DNA of 7,056 nt from Phycisphaerales bacterium (GCA_029260335.1 JAJDDL010000312.1:1-7056), one strand, 5' to 3'; shown: positions 1 to 6,024, numbered from the stretch's first letter. Numbers and translations are program-made. Notes: generated by a model not told the origin, from the sequence alone.

Positions 1-191
1 TCGAACTGTGTGCCGTCGGCGACGCCGTCGACGCCGAAGACAATCACCTCGCCGTTGTTTGTTCCTGCCTGAGCGGACATCGAGTCAGAGCCGCCGGTGC
101 CGATGAGCAGCAGCTCGCCTCCAGGCAAGAGCTCGGCGGTCAGCAACCGGCGGACTTCGAGAGCTTCCATGAGGTCGGTTTGACGTTGCAT
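1..191 (-). CDS. RTX-array paralog D, N-terminal fragment (cut by window edge)
   Basis: This is the first 63 codons of a fourth member of the RTX protein family in this window; the rest lies beyond position 1. The ATG at 191-189 is preceded by a purine-rich AGGGGGG (203-197) with 5 nt spacing. The peptide starts MQRQTDLMEALEVRRLLTAE, with LEVRRLLTA as a variant of the LEPR-XLL motif of planctomycete exported proteins. It continues with GGELLLIGT and then FGVDGVADGTQF, which match in position GGELLLIGT and SGVNGVANGTAF in the 3465-4871 gene. By homology the missing part should hold RTX repeats and the shared C-terminal domain, but this is inferred and not seen. The start lies 118 bp downstream of the stop of the preceding paralog. 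Family membership is firm for the N-terminal region. The function is unknown. Confidence 0.85.
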   Translation of the reverse strand, partial: MQRQTDLMEALEVRRLLTAELLPGGELLLIGTGGSDSMSAQAGTNNGEVIVFGVDGVADGTQF

Positions 192-242
192 GTGATCCCC
201 CCTGCTACAGAAATAGTCCGGATTCGCAAGATACGAACCCAG

Positions 243-248
243 ATTATA
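243..248 (-). promoter_or_regulatory. Candidate -10 box (TATAAT) for RTX paralog D
   Basis: The minus strand reads a perfect TATAAT here, about 52 nt upstream of the ATG at 191, which would give a leader of roughly 45 nt. No good TTGACA-like -35 box lies at 16-18 nt (the best is CACAGG or ACAGGA), and there is no extended -10 TG. The box overlaps one arm of a small hairpin at 246-264. Planctomycete promoter consensus is poorly defined, so this is only a candidate. Confidence 0.3.
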
Positions 249-264
249 GGGTCTTTTGACCTAT
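246..264. repeat. Small inverted repeat between paralogs A and D
   Basis: The arms ATAGGGTC and GACCTAT flank a TTTT loop, giving a 7-bp stem with one bulged G. It lies about 46 nt downstream of the stop of paralog A. There is no T-run after it on the minus strand, so it is not a convincing intrinsic terminator. It overlaps the candidate -10 box of paralog D and could equally be an operator-like dyad. Confidence 0.3.
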
Positions 265-309
265 TCCTGTGGCAGAAGTTGGGAGGAAAACCCTAGATCC
301 AGGCGATCA

Positions 310-858
310 CTAGATTGGCCAGAGATCAAGCAGCAGGTCGCCGAGTGCATTGCGGAACACCGGATCGAGCAGCCCCGCGTCGCCGAACGCCAACATCGCA
401 TCGACCACCGCGTCCACTGCAGGCTCGTTGTCGCGCCAGCACGCGACGAAGGCGTCCAGGGCGTCCTGCATCGGCCCGTTGAGATCGATCGCGCGCAGCT
501 CATCCAGGAGCGCGAAGATGCTTTCGGTCGTGAGATTCTCAAGGTCTGCGCCAACGTCAAAGAGGAATCCGATCACGATCGTGAAGACCTGGGAATCGAG
601 TGCCGCTTCCTCGTCGTCCGACAGCTCATCGCCGAGTCGTTCGAGCGTGTCCTCGTGGACGCCACACTCTGCGAGCAGGAGCTGCGCCGCGTCAAGCCCA
701 AGCCACATCTGATTGGTGATGAGCCCCAGCGCGTCGAGCCGATCGACCTCCGCCCAGATGTCGTCGCCGAGCACCGCGTAGTCCTCGCCGCGCCCCGCGT
801 CGTCGGTGAAGAACCGATCGAGTGCGCCGAAATCCTGGCGCTCGCTAAACGGTGTGCG
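310..858 (-). other. Conserved non-RTX C-terminal domain of paralog A
   Basis: This stretch encodes residues 288-469. It aligns without large gaps to the C-termini of paralogs B and C through ER-x-DFG, DAG-x-GED-[FY]-A, W-x-E-[IV]-DRLD, an LSDD motif and a final leucine-rich segment. I do not recognise the family. Composition suggests acidic amphipathic helices and differs clearly from the glycine-rich repeats before it. Confidence 0.7.
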
Positions 859-1719
859 GAACGAATCCGTGCCGCGGCCGCCGGTGACGGTGTCAACGCC
901 TGTTCCGCTTGTCAGCAGGTCATCGCCCGCGCCGCCGAGCAACACGTCGATGCCGGTGCCGCCGTGCAAGTCATCGTTTCCGGCGTTGCCGCGCAGTTCA
1001 TCATCGCCATCGCCGCCAAAGAGCAAGTCCGCGCCGTTGAGGCCTTTGAGCAGGTCGTTGCCCGCATTGCCAAAGAGGCGGTCGTTGCCGGCCTTGCCTT
1101 CGATCTCGTCATCGCCATCGCCGCCCACGAGCAGGTCCGACCCGGCACCGCCGACGATGCGGTCATTGCCGAGCCCGCCGTCGGCGTTGTCATCGCCGGT
1201 GTTGCCCAGCAAACGATCGTCGCCGTCGTCGCCGCGCAGGATCTCGTTGCCGCCACCTCCGACGAGCCGGTCGTTGCCCGCGCCACCGAAGAGATTGTCG
1301 TTGCCCGCGTTGCCCTTGATGACGTCGTTGCCATCGCGTCCACGGATGATGTCGCGTGCGCCGCCGCCGTTGATTGTGTCGTCGCCGTCGCCGCCCTTGA
1401 GGCGGTCTTGGCCTGGGCCACCAAGAATGGTCGCATCGACGGCGTTGCTCTGGGCATCGCGCAGGCCGCTGAGCACGTCGACGAAATCACGCCCTCCCAG
1501 GGTGCGGATAGTGAGCGAGTTGACGCCGTCGAACGCGGTGCCGTCGGTAACGCCGGGGACGCCAAAGAGCAAGGCCTGCCCATCGATGGAACCAGGCTCG
1601 ACGGTGATGGCGTCGGCGGCGCTGGTGCCGACGATTAGCAACTCGCCCGATTGCAGGAGTTCTGCCGAGAGCAACCGGCGGGATTCCAAGGACTCGAGCA
1701 CGGGGCGTTCAACACGCAT
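310..1719 (-). CDS. RTX calcium-binding repeat protein, paralog A (469 aa)
   Basis: This gene probably encodes an exported calcium-binding protein. The start chosen is the ATG at 1719-1717: it has AAGGAG 5 nt upstream and places the LEPR-XLL-like LESRRLLSA at residues 11-19, as in the paralogs. The frame stays open up to 1794 but that extension has no such support. Residues 20-99 form a linker with GELLIVGT and GVTDGTAFDGVNSLTI. Residues 100-287 hold 21 nonapeptide RTX units such as GGAGNDRLV and GNAGNDNLF, expected to fold as a calcium-filled beta-roll. Residues 288-469 form the domain shared with B and C (ERQDFG at 293-298, DAGRGEDYA at 307-315, WAEVDRLD at 322-329). That domain is acidic and leucine-rich and ends LLLDLWPI. 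There is no hydrophobic Sec signal, membrane helix or enzyme motif. The role is unknown; adhesion, matrix or S-layer-like use are possibilities. Confidence 0.9.
   Translation of the reverse strand: MRVERPVLESLESRRLLSAELLQSGELLIVGTSAADAITVEPGSIDGQALLFGVPGVTDGTAFDGVNSLTIRTLGGRDFVDVLSGLRDAQSNAVDATILGGPGQDRLKGGDGDDTINGGGARDIIRGRDGNDVIKGNAGNDNLFGGAGNDRLVGGGGNEILRGDDGDDRLLGNTGDDNADGGLGNDRIVGGAGSDLLVGGDGDDEIEGKAGNDRLFGNAGNDLLKGLNGADLLFGGDGDDELRGNAGNDDLHGGTGIDVLLGGAGDDLLTSGTGVDTVTGGRGTDSFRTPFSERQDFGALDRFFTDDAGRGEDYAVLGDDIWAEVDRLDALGLITNQMWLGLDAAQLLLAECGVHEDTLERLGDELSDDEEAALDSQVFTIVIGFLFDVGADLENLTTESIFALLDELRAIDLNGPMQDALDAFVACWRDNEPAVDAVVDAMLAFGDAGLLDPVFRNALGDLLLDLWPI
859..1422 (-). repeat. 27-bp RTX-coding tandem repeats, paralog A (21 units)
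   Basis: There are twenty-one consecutive 9-codon units, the last one residue short. Most follow GGxGxDxLx with G at positions 1 and 4, D or N at position 6 and a large aliphatic residue at position 8. Departures include GGGARDIIR (unit 3), GGGGNEILR (unit 7) and SGTGVDTVT (unit 20). At DNA level the repeats are diverged, so the array is a protein repeat and not a recent DNA expansion. Confidence 0.9.
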
Positions 1720-1724
1720 GGCGG

Positions 1725-1730
1725 CTCCTT
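1725..1730 (-). promoter_or_regulatory. Ribosome binding site fixing the start of paralog A
   Basis: The minus strand reads AAGGAG, then 5 nt (CCGCC), then ATG at 1719. No comparable site supports the in-frame ATG at 1794. Confidence 0.75.
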
Positions 1731-1824
1731 GAGCTTCGTAATACGGGGCCCGCGGTTCTCTGGGCTGAGAAAGGGTGTCTCGTGCGTCGGCCACGCTCTA
1801 TCTTACGTGCTCGGGCCCTGCAAA

Positions 1825-1849
1825 GGCACGCGAATTCCGCGCAGGTGCC
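1825..1849 (-). terminator. Weak candidate terminator downstream of paralog B
   Basis: The minus strand can pair GGCAC with GTGCC and GCG with CGC around a GAATT loop, but with a 4-nt bulge on one side. Only TTT follows. It lies about 30 nt past the stop of paralog B, the same relative place as the strong terminator after paralog C. The bulge and short T-tract make it doubtful. Confidence 0.25.
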
Positions 1850-1879
1850 ATCATTGCAGACAGTTCTGTTCACTTTGAG

Positions 1880-2416
1880 CTAGAAGATATTGAGCAGCAG
1901 TTCGCCGAGCAGCTCGCGGAAGATCGGGTCGAGTTCGCCGATGCGTCCGATCTCACGGAAGCCTTCCATCGCATTCTCGACCGCACGGGTGTTGCTTTGC
2001 CAAACATCCACGAACGCGTCGAACAGTTCGGCGAGTTCGCCTTCGACCACGCCGCCGAGCTCATCAAAGAGCTGGAATACGCGATCTGCCGAAAGGCTCC
2101 CGAAATCGTCGCCGACGTCGCTCAGAAAGTCGTCCACGATGGGGTCGATGAGATCGAGCAGGTCGTTGAGATCGTCGTCAGAGAGCCCATCGACGAACTG
2201 CTCGATCTCGTGCGCTGCGCGTCCGCCCCGTGCGAGCAGGAGCTGCACGCCGTCCACACCATCCCAGATGGTCCCGTTGAGCAAACCTTCATCGTCGAGG
2301 CGGTCGATCTCTTGCCAGGCCTCGTTGGAGATGAGCGCGAAGTCCTCGCCGTTACCCGCGTCCTCGGTGTAGAACGCGTCGCCTGGCCCGAAGTCCTCAC
2401 GTTCGAAGAATGGGCC
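1880..2416 (-). other. Conserved non-RTX C-terminal domain of paralog B
   Basis: This stretch encodes residues 272-449. It shares ER-x-DFG, DAGNGEDFA, W-x-EIDRLD, GLSDD and a leucine-rich terminus with paralogs A and C. It is very rich in Asp, Glu and Leu. I do not recognise the family. Confidence 0.7.
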
Positions 2417-3229
2417 TCGGAAGATGTCGCGCGCACCATCGCCCGTGAGCTGATCGTTGCCGGACCCGCCGTAGAGGATGTCGGGCCCCGCGCCGCCGAA
2501 GAGGTCGTCGTTGCCCGGCCCGCCATGCAGGTCGTCGGGCGCGCGGTTGCCCTTGAGCAGATCGTCGCCCGCGCCACCGAAGAGGATGTCCTTGCCATTG
2601 AGCCCAAAGAGCATGTCGTTGCCGGCGTTGCCGAAGAGCTCGTCCTTGCCGTTCTTGCCGAACAGCTCGTCATCGCCTTGGCCGCCTTCGAGCAGATCGT
2701 GGCCATTGCCGCCGATAAGGATGTCGTTGCCAAGCCCGCCAAAGAGTTGATCGTGCTGGTTGTTGCCGAGCACGCGATCGTCGCCGTCATCGCCGAAGAG
2801 CTCGTCGCGTCCGTTGCCGCCGACGAGCCGGTCATTGCCCGCGCCGCCTCGGAGTTCGTCGTTCTGGAGATTGCCCTTGAGCACGTCGTCGCCGATGCCG
2901 CCGATGAGCACGTCGTTGCCCTTGCCGCCCATAATGGTCGCGCCGAGCGGGTCGCCCAACGTGTCAGTGACATCGCCGATGATCTCGGCGCGATCGTTGC
3001 CCTTGCCGAGATCGATGTTCAATGCATCGACACCCAGGAACGCGGTCGCGTCGTCGACACCCTCGACGCCGAACACGAGGACCTCGCCCGGCACGTCCCC
3101 CGCTTCGATGATGATCTCGTCAGCACGCCTGCTGCCAACGATGATCAGCTCGCCGTCGACAAGGTCCGCCGAGAGCATTCGGCGTTGTTCCAGCGGCTCA
3201 AAGAGCCCCGACATTTTGGTTCTGTGCAT
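1880..3229 (-). CDS. RTX calcium-binding repeat protein, paralog B (449 aa)
   Basis: This is a probable exported calcium-binding protein with the same plan as its neighbours. The ATG at 3229-3227 has GGAG 5 nt upstream; the open frame reaches 3406 but lacks a comparable ribosome site and family similarity there. A second in-frame ATG at 3214 has no ribosome site. LEQRRMLSA (residues 13-21) is the LEPR-XLL-like motif. The linker runs to residue 100 (FGVEGVDDATAF). RTX units occupy residues 101-271: 19 units, two fewer than in A and C, with the deficit best placed at units 2-3. Residues 272-449 are the shared C-terminal domain: EREDFG at 276-281, DAGNGEDFA at 290-298 and WQEIDRLD at 305-312. 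The protein ends ELLLNIF. No signal peptide, membrane helix or catalytic motif is seen. The gene sits 160 bp upstream of paralog A and 235 bp downstream of paralog C. Its biological role is unknown. Confidence 0.9.
   Translation of the reverse strand: MHRTKMSGLFEPLEQRRMLSADLVDGELIIVGSRRADEIIIEAGDVPGEVLVFGVEGVDDATAFLGVDALNIDLGKGNDRAEIIGDVTDTLGDPLGATIMGGKGNDVLIGGIGDDVLKGNLQNDELRGGAGNDRLVGGNGRDELFGDDGDDRVLGNNQHDQLFGGLGNDILIGGNGHDLLEGGQGDDELFGKNGKDELFGNAGNDMLFGLNGKDILFGGAGDDLLKGNRAPDDLHGGPGNDDLFGGAGPDILYGGSGNDQLTGDGARDIFRGPFFEREDFGPGDAFYTEDAGNGEDFALISNEAWQEIDRLDDEGLLNGTIWDGVDGVQLLLARGGRAAHEIEQFVDGLSDDDLNDLLDLIDPIVDDFLSDVGDDFGSLSADRVFQLFDELGGVVEGELAELFDAFVDVWQSNTRAVENAMEGFREIGRIGELDPIFRELLGELLLNIF
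2417..2929 (-). repeat. 27-bp RTX-coding tandem repeats, paralog B (19 units)
   Basis: There are nineteen nonapeptide units such as GGAGNDRLV, GGLGNDILI and GGAGDDLLK. Three units break the glycine at position 4: GNLQNDELR (3), GNNQHDQLF (7) and GNRAPDDLH (15). The last unit is GDGARDIFR. Unit order matches paralogs A and C from unit 3 onward when offset by two. Confidence 0.9.
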
Positions 3230-3234
3230 TCTTT

Positions 3235-3238
3235 CTCC
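3235..3238 (-). promoter_or_regulatory. Ribosome binding site fixing the start of paralog B
   Basis: The minus strand reads GTGGAG, then AAAGA, then ATG at 3229. This supports the 449-residue product over the longer frame that begins at 3406, immediately after the terminator of paralog C. Confidence 0.65.
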
Positions 3239-3407
3239 ACTCTCTGCCCACAAAGAGAGACCCGAATTCGCCTGCGTGGTACCGAATCGAATGGTTTTTC
3301 TACAGGGTGGGGAGTTTGAGGTAGAGATTGTTCGTCCAGCAGGTCCGCATAGGCATTCGCAGCTTTCGAATGGCGGGCGTGGCTCGGCGCTCGCGGCATG
3401 GGCCACG

Positions 3408-3438
3408 AAAAAAGGGGCGAGTCATGCCGACTCGCCCC
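3408..3438 (-). terminator. Intrinsic terminator of RTX paralog C
   Basis: A perfect 10-bp GC-rich stem (arms GGGGCGAGTC at 3414-3423 and GACTCGCCCC at 3429-3438) has a 5-nt loop. On the minus strand it is followed directly by six T residues (3413-3408). It starts about 27 nt after the paralog C stop. This is the textbook form of a Rho-independent terminator reading leftwards, and it implies that paralog B has its own promoter between about 3230 and 3407. I see no convincing -35/-10 pair there. Confidence 0.9.
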
Positions 3439-3464
3439 CAAACCTGCGTGTCCACAGTGAGTTT

Positions 3465-3998
3465 CTAGAGCAGAATGTCGTCGAACAGCGCATCATCGAA
3501 GGTCCCGTTCAACAAACCCTCGATGCCCAACTCACGGAAGCCGGCCATGGCCCTGTTCAGAGCGGTGGCGTTCGATTCGATACAGTCGACGTACGCGACG
3601 AGCAGGTCCCGAAGATTGCCGGGCGCGTCAATATCCAAGAAACCGTCGTAGTAGTTGAGCACGGCTTGGCCGGTCAGGCCCGCGTAGTTCTGCCCGATCA
3701 CCGCATCGAACGCATCGTCGAGCGGATCGATCTGATCGCCGATCTGGCCCTGTACATCATCGGAAAGGCTGTCAAACTCGTTGTTCACGGCTTCGCGGTG
3801 TCCGGCGCACTGAGCGAGCAGCTCTTGCGATCCGTCGACGCCGCGCCACATGACCGCGTTGAACAGCCCCTCGTCGTCGAGCCGATCGATCTCGTCCCAG
3901 ATCTCGTCGCTGATGACCGCAAAGTCCTCGCCATTGCCCGCGTCGGCGGAGAAGAACTTGTCACCTTCACCGAAGTCGTTGCGTTCGAACATCTTGGC
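3465..3998 (-). other. Conserved non-RTX C-terminal domain of paralog C
   Basis: This stretch encodes residues 292-468. It shares ER-x-DFG, DAGNGEDFA, WDEIDRLD, MW-x-GVDG and SLSDD with the other paralogs. Similarity is strongest in the first 60 residues and weaker toward the end, where only the acidic-hydrophobic pattern persists. Confidence 0.7.
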
Positions 3999-4871
3999 GC
4001 GGAAGTTGTCGCTCCCGCCGTTGCCGGTGACAGAGTCGTTGCCGAGCCCGCCGTGAAGGATGTAGGCACCGGCGCCGCCTTCGAGTGTGTCGTTGCCGGG
4101 TCCACCGTGGAGGCTGTCCTTGGCGGCGTTGCCCTTCAGGAAGTCATCGCCGGCCTCGCCGAAGAGGTTATCCAGGCCGTTGAGGCCGAAGAGCATGTCA
4201 TTGCCGGGACCGCCGAACAGGTCATCGCGACCGTTTTTGCCGAAGAGCTCGTCGTTGCCGTCGCCGCCGTCGAGTTCGTCATTGCCGGCACCGCCGACGA
4301 GTCTGTCGTCGCCATCGCCGCCCTCGAGCTCGTCGTGGTTGGTGTTGCCGAGCACACGATCATTGCCGTCGCCGCCGTTGAGATTGTCGTTGCCATCGCC
4401 GCCGACGACGCGGTCGTTGCCGTTGCCGCCGTCGATGTCGTCATCGCCTGCGTTGCCCTTGATGACGTCGTTGCCGTCGCCGCCATCGATCTCGTCGTTG
4501 CCCCCGCCGCCCTTGATCGAGTCGTCGCCGGAACCGGAGGAGATCTCGTCGCTGCCCTTGCCGCCTTCGATAGTGGCGACGAGGGGATTGCCCTGGGCGT
4601 CGGTGGTCGCAGCGTCGACCGTGATGGAGTCGTTGCCATCACGGCCGCGGATCGTGAGCGAGTTGACTTGATCAAACGCGGTGCCGTTGGCAACGCCGTT
4701 GACGCCCGAGACAAGCACCTGGCCATTACCCGCGCCGGCCTCGACGACGATCGCGTCGGGCCCGTTGGTTCCGATAAGCAGCAACTCCCCACCAGCGAGC
4801 AGCTCAGCGGAGAGCAGCTTGCGGGCCTCGAGTGATTCAAGGGCAACGATCGCGCGGTCAGATGATTTCAT
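3465..4871 (-). CDS. RTX calcium-binding repeat protein, paralog C (468 aa)
   Basis: This is the rightmost and most regular member of the array, probably an exported calcium-binding protein. The ATG at 4871-4869 follows AAAGGGG with 9 nt spacing. LEARKLLSA (residues 14-22) is the LEPR-XLL-like motif, and no upstream in-frame start competes. The linker spans residues 23-102, with SGVNGVANGTAF and NSLTI. Residues 103-291 hold 21 RTX units, many of them the strong calcium-binding form GGDGNDxLx. Residues 292-468 are the shared C-terminal domain: ERNDFG at 296-301, DAGNGEDFA at 310-318, WDEIDRLD at 325-332. The C-terminus, FDDILL, resembles the Asp-plus-hydrophobics ending of type I-secreted RTX proteases, but the resemblance is short and may be chance. 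The gene is divergent from the fucose synthase gene and is closed by a strong terminator, so it is probably its own transcript. Its biological role is unknown. Confidence 0.92.
   Translation of the reverse strand: MKSSDRAIVALESLEARKLLSAELLAGGELLLIGTNGPDAIVVEAGAGNGQVLVSGVNGVANGTAFDQVNSLTIRGRDGNDSITVDAATTDAQGNPLVATIEGGKGSDEISSGSGDDSIKGGGGNDEIDGGDGNDVIKGNAGDDDIDGGNGNDRVVGGDGNDNLNGGDGNDRVLGNTNHDELEGGDGDDRLVGGAGNDELDGGDGNDELFGKNGRDDLFGGPGNDMLFGLNGLDNLFGEAGDDFLKGNAAKDSLHGGPGNDTLEGGAGAYILHGGLGNDSVTGNGGSDNFRAKMFERNDFGEGDKFFSADAGNGEDFAVISDEIWDEIDRLDDEGLFNAVMWRGVDGSQELLAQCAGHREAVNNEFDSLSDDVQGQIGDQIDPLDDAFDAVIGQNYAGLTGQAVLNYYDGFLDIDAPGNLRDLLVAYVDCIESNATALNRAMAGFRELGIEGLLNGTFDDALFDDILL
3999..4565 (-). 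repeat. 27-bp RTX-coding tandem repeats, paralog C (21 units)
   Basis: There are twenty-one nonapeptide units, with GGDGND present in units 4, 7, 8 and 12. Irregular units are SGSGDDSIK (2), GNTNHDELE (9), GNAAKDSLH (17), GGAGAYILH (19, Asp replaced by Tyr) and GNGGSDNFR (21). Confidence 0.92.
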
Positions 4872-4999
4872 TGTCAGAATCCCCTTTGTTGTTGGATGGT
4901 CTTCTCTCTCAATTGACGATCATATCGTGCATTGATCGGCTCTCACAGTAAATGGGAGTCACCTATTCTTTGGGTCGATTCGCTCACGGAAGGAGCAAC
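4872..4999. promoter_or_regulatory. Divergent intergenic region between paralog C and the fucose synthase gene
   Basis: These 128 bp must hold the 5' regions of both divergent genes. On the minus strand a TATGAT (4919-4924) lies about 48 nt upstream of the paralog C start, but no good -35 is at the usual distance. On the plus strand TTGACG (4913-4918) has no matching -10 at 17 nt. A short dyad ACGAT-CAT-ATCGT (4916-4928) overlaps both elements and could be a protein-binding site. None of these is strong alone. Confidence 0.35.
4990..4995 (+). promoter_or_regulatory. Ribosome binding site deciding the GTG start of the fucose synthase gene
   Basis: AAGGAG lies 4 nt upstream of GTG at 5000-5002. 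The in-frame ATG at 4952 has no such site and would add 16 residues ahead of the first beta strand of the Rossmann fold. Confidence 0.65.
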
Positions 5000-5977
5000 G
5001 TGCCGACCGATCTTGCAAACGCCCGCGTCGTGGTCACCGGCGGGGCTGGGTTCCTCGGAGGCGTGGTCTGCCGAAAGCTCGCCGAGCGCGGCTGCAACCA
5101 CGTCCTCGTTCCCACGATCGAGGACTTCGACCTGACGACCGAGTCAGGCGTGGAACGGATGTACGCAGAGATGAAGCCCGACATCGTCCTGCACCTGGCC
5201 GCCGAGGTCGGCGGGATCGGGGCGAATCTGGACTATCCGGGGCGTTACTTTTATGCCAACATGGCGATGGCGTTGCATCTAATTGAGCACGCCCGGCAAG
5301 TCGGCTTGGAGAAGTTCGTCCAAGTGGGCACGATCTGTGCATACCCCAAGTTTACACCTGTGCCGTTCCAGGAAGAGAAACTCTGGGAGGGCTATCCCGA
5401 AGAGACCAACGCGCCCTACGGCATCGCCAAGAAGGCCGCGATGGTCATGCTCGATGGATATCAGCGCCAGTACGGGCTCAAGAGCTCGTACCTGCTGCCG
5501 GTGAATCTGTACGGGCCTCGCGACAACTTTGACCTGCACACGAGCCATGTCATTCCCGCGCTCATCCGCAAATGCGTCGAGGCCCAGGATCGCGGCGAGA
5601 GTTCGATCGAGTGCTGGGGCACCGGCAGTGCGAGCCGAGAGTTTCTGTATGTCGAAGACGCGGCCGAGGGGCTCTTGCGAGCCGCGGAGGTGATGGACGA
5701 GCCAACGCCGATCAACCTTGGCGCGAGCTTCGAGATCACGATCAAGGATTTGTCAGAGTTGATCGTGCGGCTGACCGGGCTCGCCGAGGCCGGGAAAGAG
5801 AACGAGGCGATCCGGTGGGATCCGAGCAAGCCCGATGGGCAGCCGCGGCGATCGCTGGATACGTCGCGGGCGAAAGAGTTGCTTGGGTGGCAGGCGCAGA
5901 CTTCGTTCGAGGATGGGCTGAAGCAGACGATCGAGTGGTTCCGGGAGCATCGCAAAGATGCGGACGCTCGGGTTTAG
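5000..5977 (+). CDS. fcl: GDP-L-fucose synthase family NAD(P)-dependent epimerase/reductase
   Basis: The family enzyme epimerises and reduces GDP-4-keto-6-deoxy-D-mannose to GDP-L-fucose with NADPH in the cytoplasm. With the GTG start the product is 325 residues, normal for the family. The Rossmann nucleotide-binding loop is TGGAGFLG at 13-20. AAEVGGIGAN at 67-76 is a family hallmark. The SDR catalytic set is visible: Thr111 (Ser in the E. coli enzyme), Cys113 in GTICAYPK, Tyr140 and Lys144 in YGIAK, and His183 in TSHVIPAL. NLYGPRDNF, WGTGSASREFLYVED and SKPDGQPRRSLD also match the E. coli WcaG/Fcl pattern. The loop TGGAGFLG differs from the AGHRGMVG type of E. coli and is more like general sugar epimerases, so a related GDP-sugar substrate is possible. 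No gmd (GDP-mannose dehydratase) is in the window. The gene is divergent from the RTX array. Confidence 0.85.
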   Translation: MPTDLANARVVVTGGAGFLGGVVCRKLAERGCNHVLVPTIEDFDLTTESGVERMYAEMKPDIVLHLAAEVGGIGANLDYPGRYFYANMAMALHLIEHARQVGLEKFVQVGTICAYPKFTPVPFQEEKLWEGYPEETNAPYGIAKKAAMVMLDGYQRQYGLKSSYLLPVNLYGPRDNFDLHTSHVIPALIRKCVEAQDRGESSIECWGTGSASREFLYVEDAAEGLLRAAEVMDEPTPINLGASFEITIKDLSELIVRLTGLAEAGKENEAIRWDPSKPDGQPRRSLDTSRAKELLGWQAQTSFEDGLKQTIEWFREHRKDADARV

Positions 5978-6024
5978 GAATCACCGCGGAGGGCCGCGAG
6001 GAGCGCAGAGTTGAGCAGCCGCGC

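Noticed and set aside
256..1638. A 460-codon plus-strand open frame opposite RTX paralog A
   Set aside because: It is the antisense of the GC-rich glycine/aspartate repeats, giving monotonous Val/Ala-rich protein. The minus strand has RTX motifs, a ribosome site and paralogs with the same domain plan.
1720..1794. N-terminal extension of paralog A to an ATG at 1794
   Set aside because: It would move the LEPR-XLL-like motif away from its usual place near the N-terminus, and it ignores the AAGGAG ideally placed for the ATG at 1719.
1775..3319. A 514-codon plus-strand open frame opposite paralog B
   Set aside because: Same antisense effect: low-complexity Val/Ala/Glu translation, no domain, and it runs across the intergenic region and past the paralog B start.
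3230..3406. N-terminal extension of paralog B to an ATG at 3406
   Set aside because: It would add 59 residues without similarity to the paralogs, starts directly after the terminator of paralog C and lacks the ribosome site found at 3229.
859..4565. Regular 27-bp periodicity resembling a CRISPR or satellite array
   Set aside because: The units are contiguous, diverged in DNA sequence, have no spacers and are explained by RTX nonapeptides in frame.
2760..4835. A 691-codon plus-strand open frame, the longest in the window
   Set aside because: It spans parts of two RTX genes and the terminator between them in antisense. Its length reflects the lack of stops opposite repeat codons and not selection.
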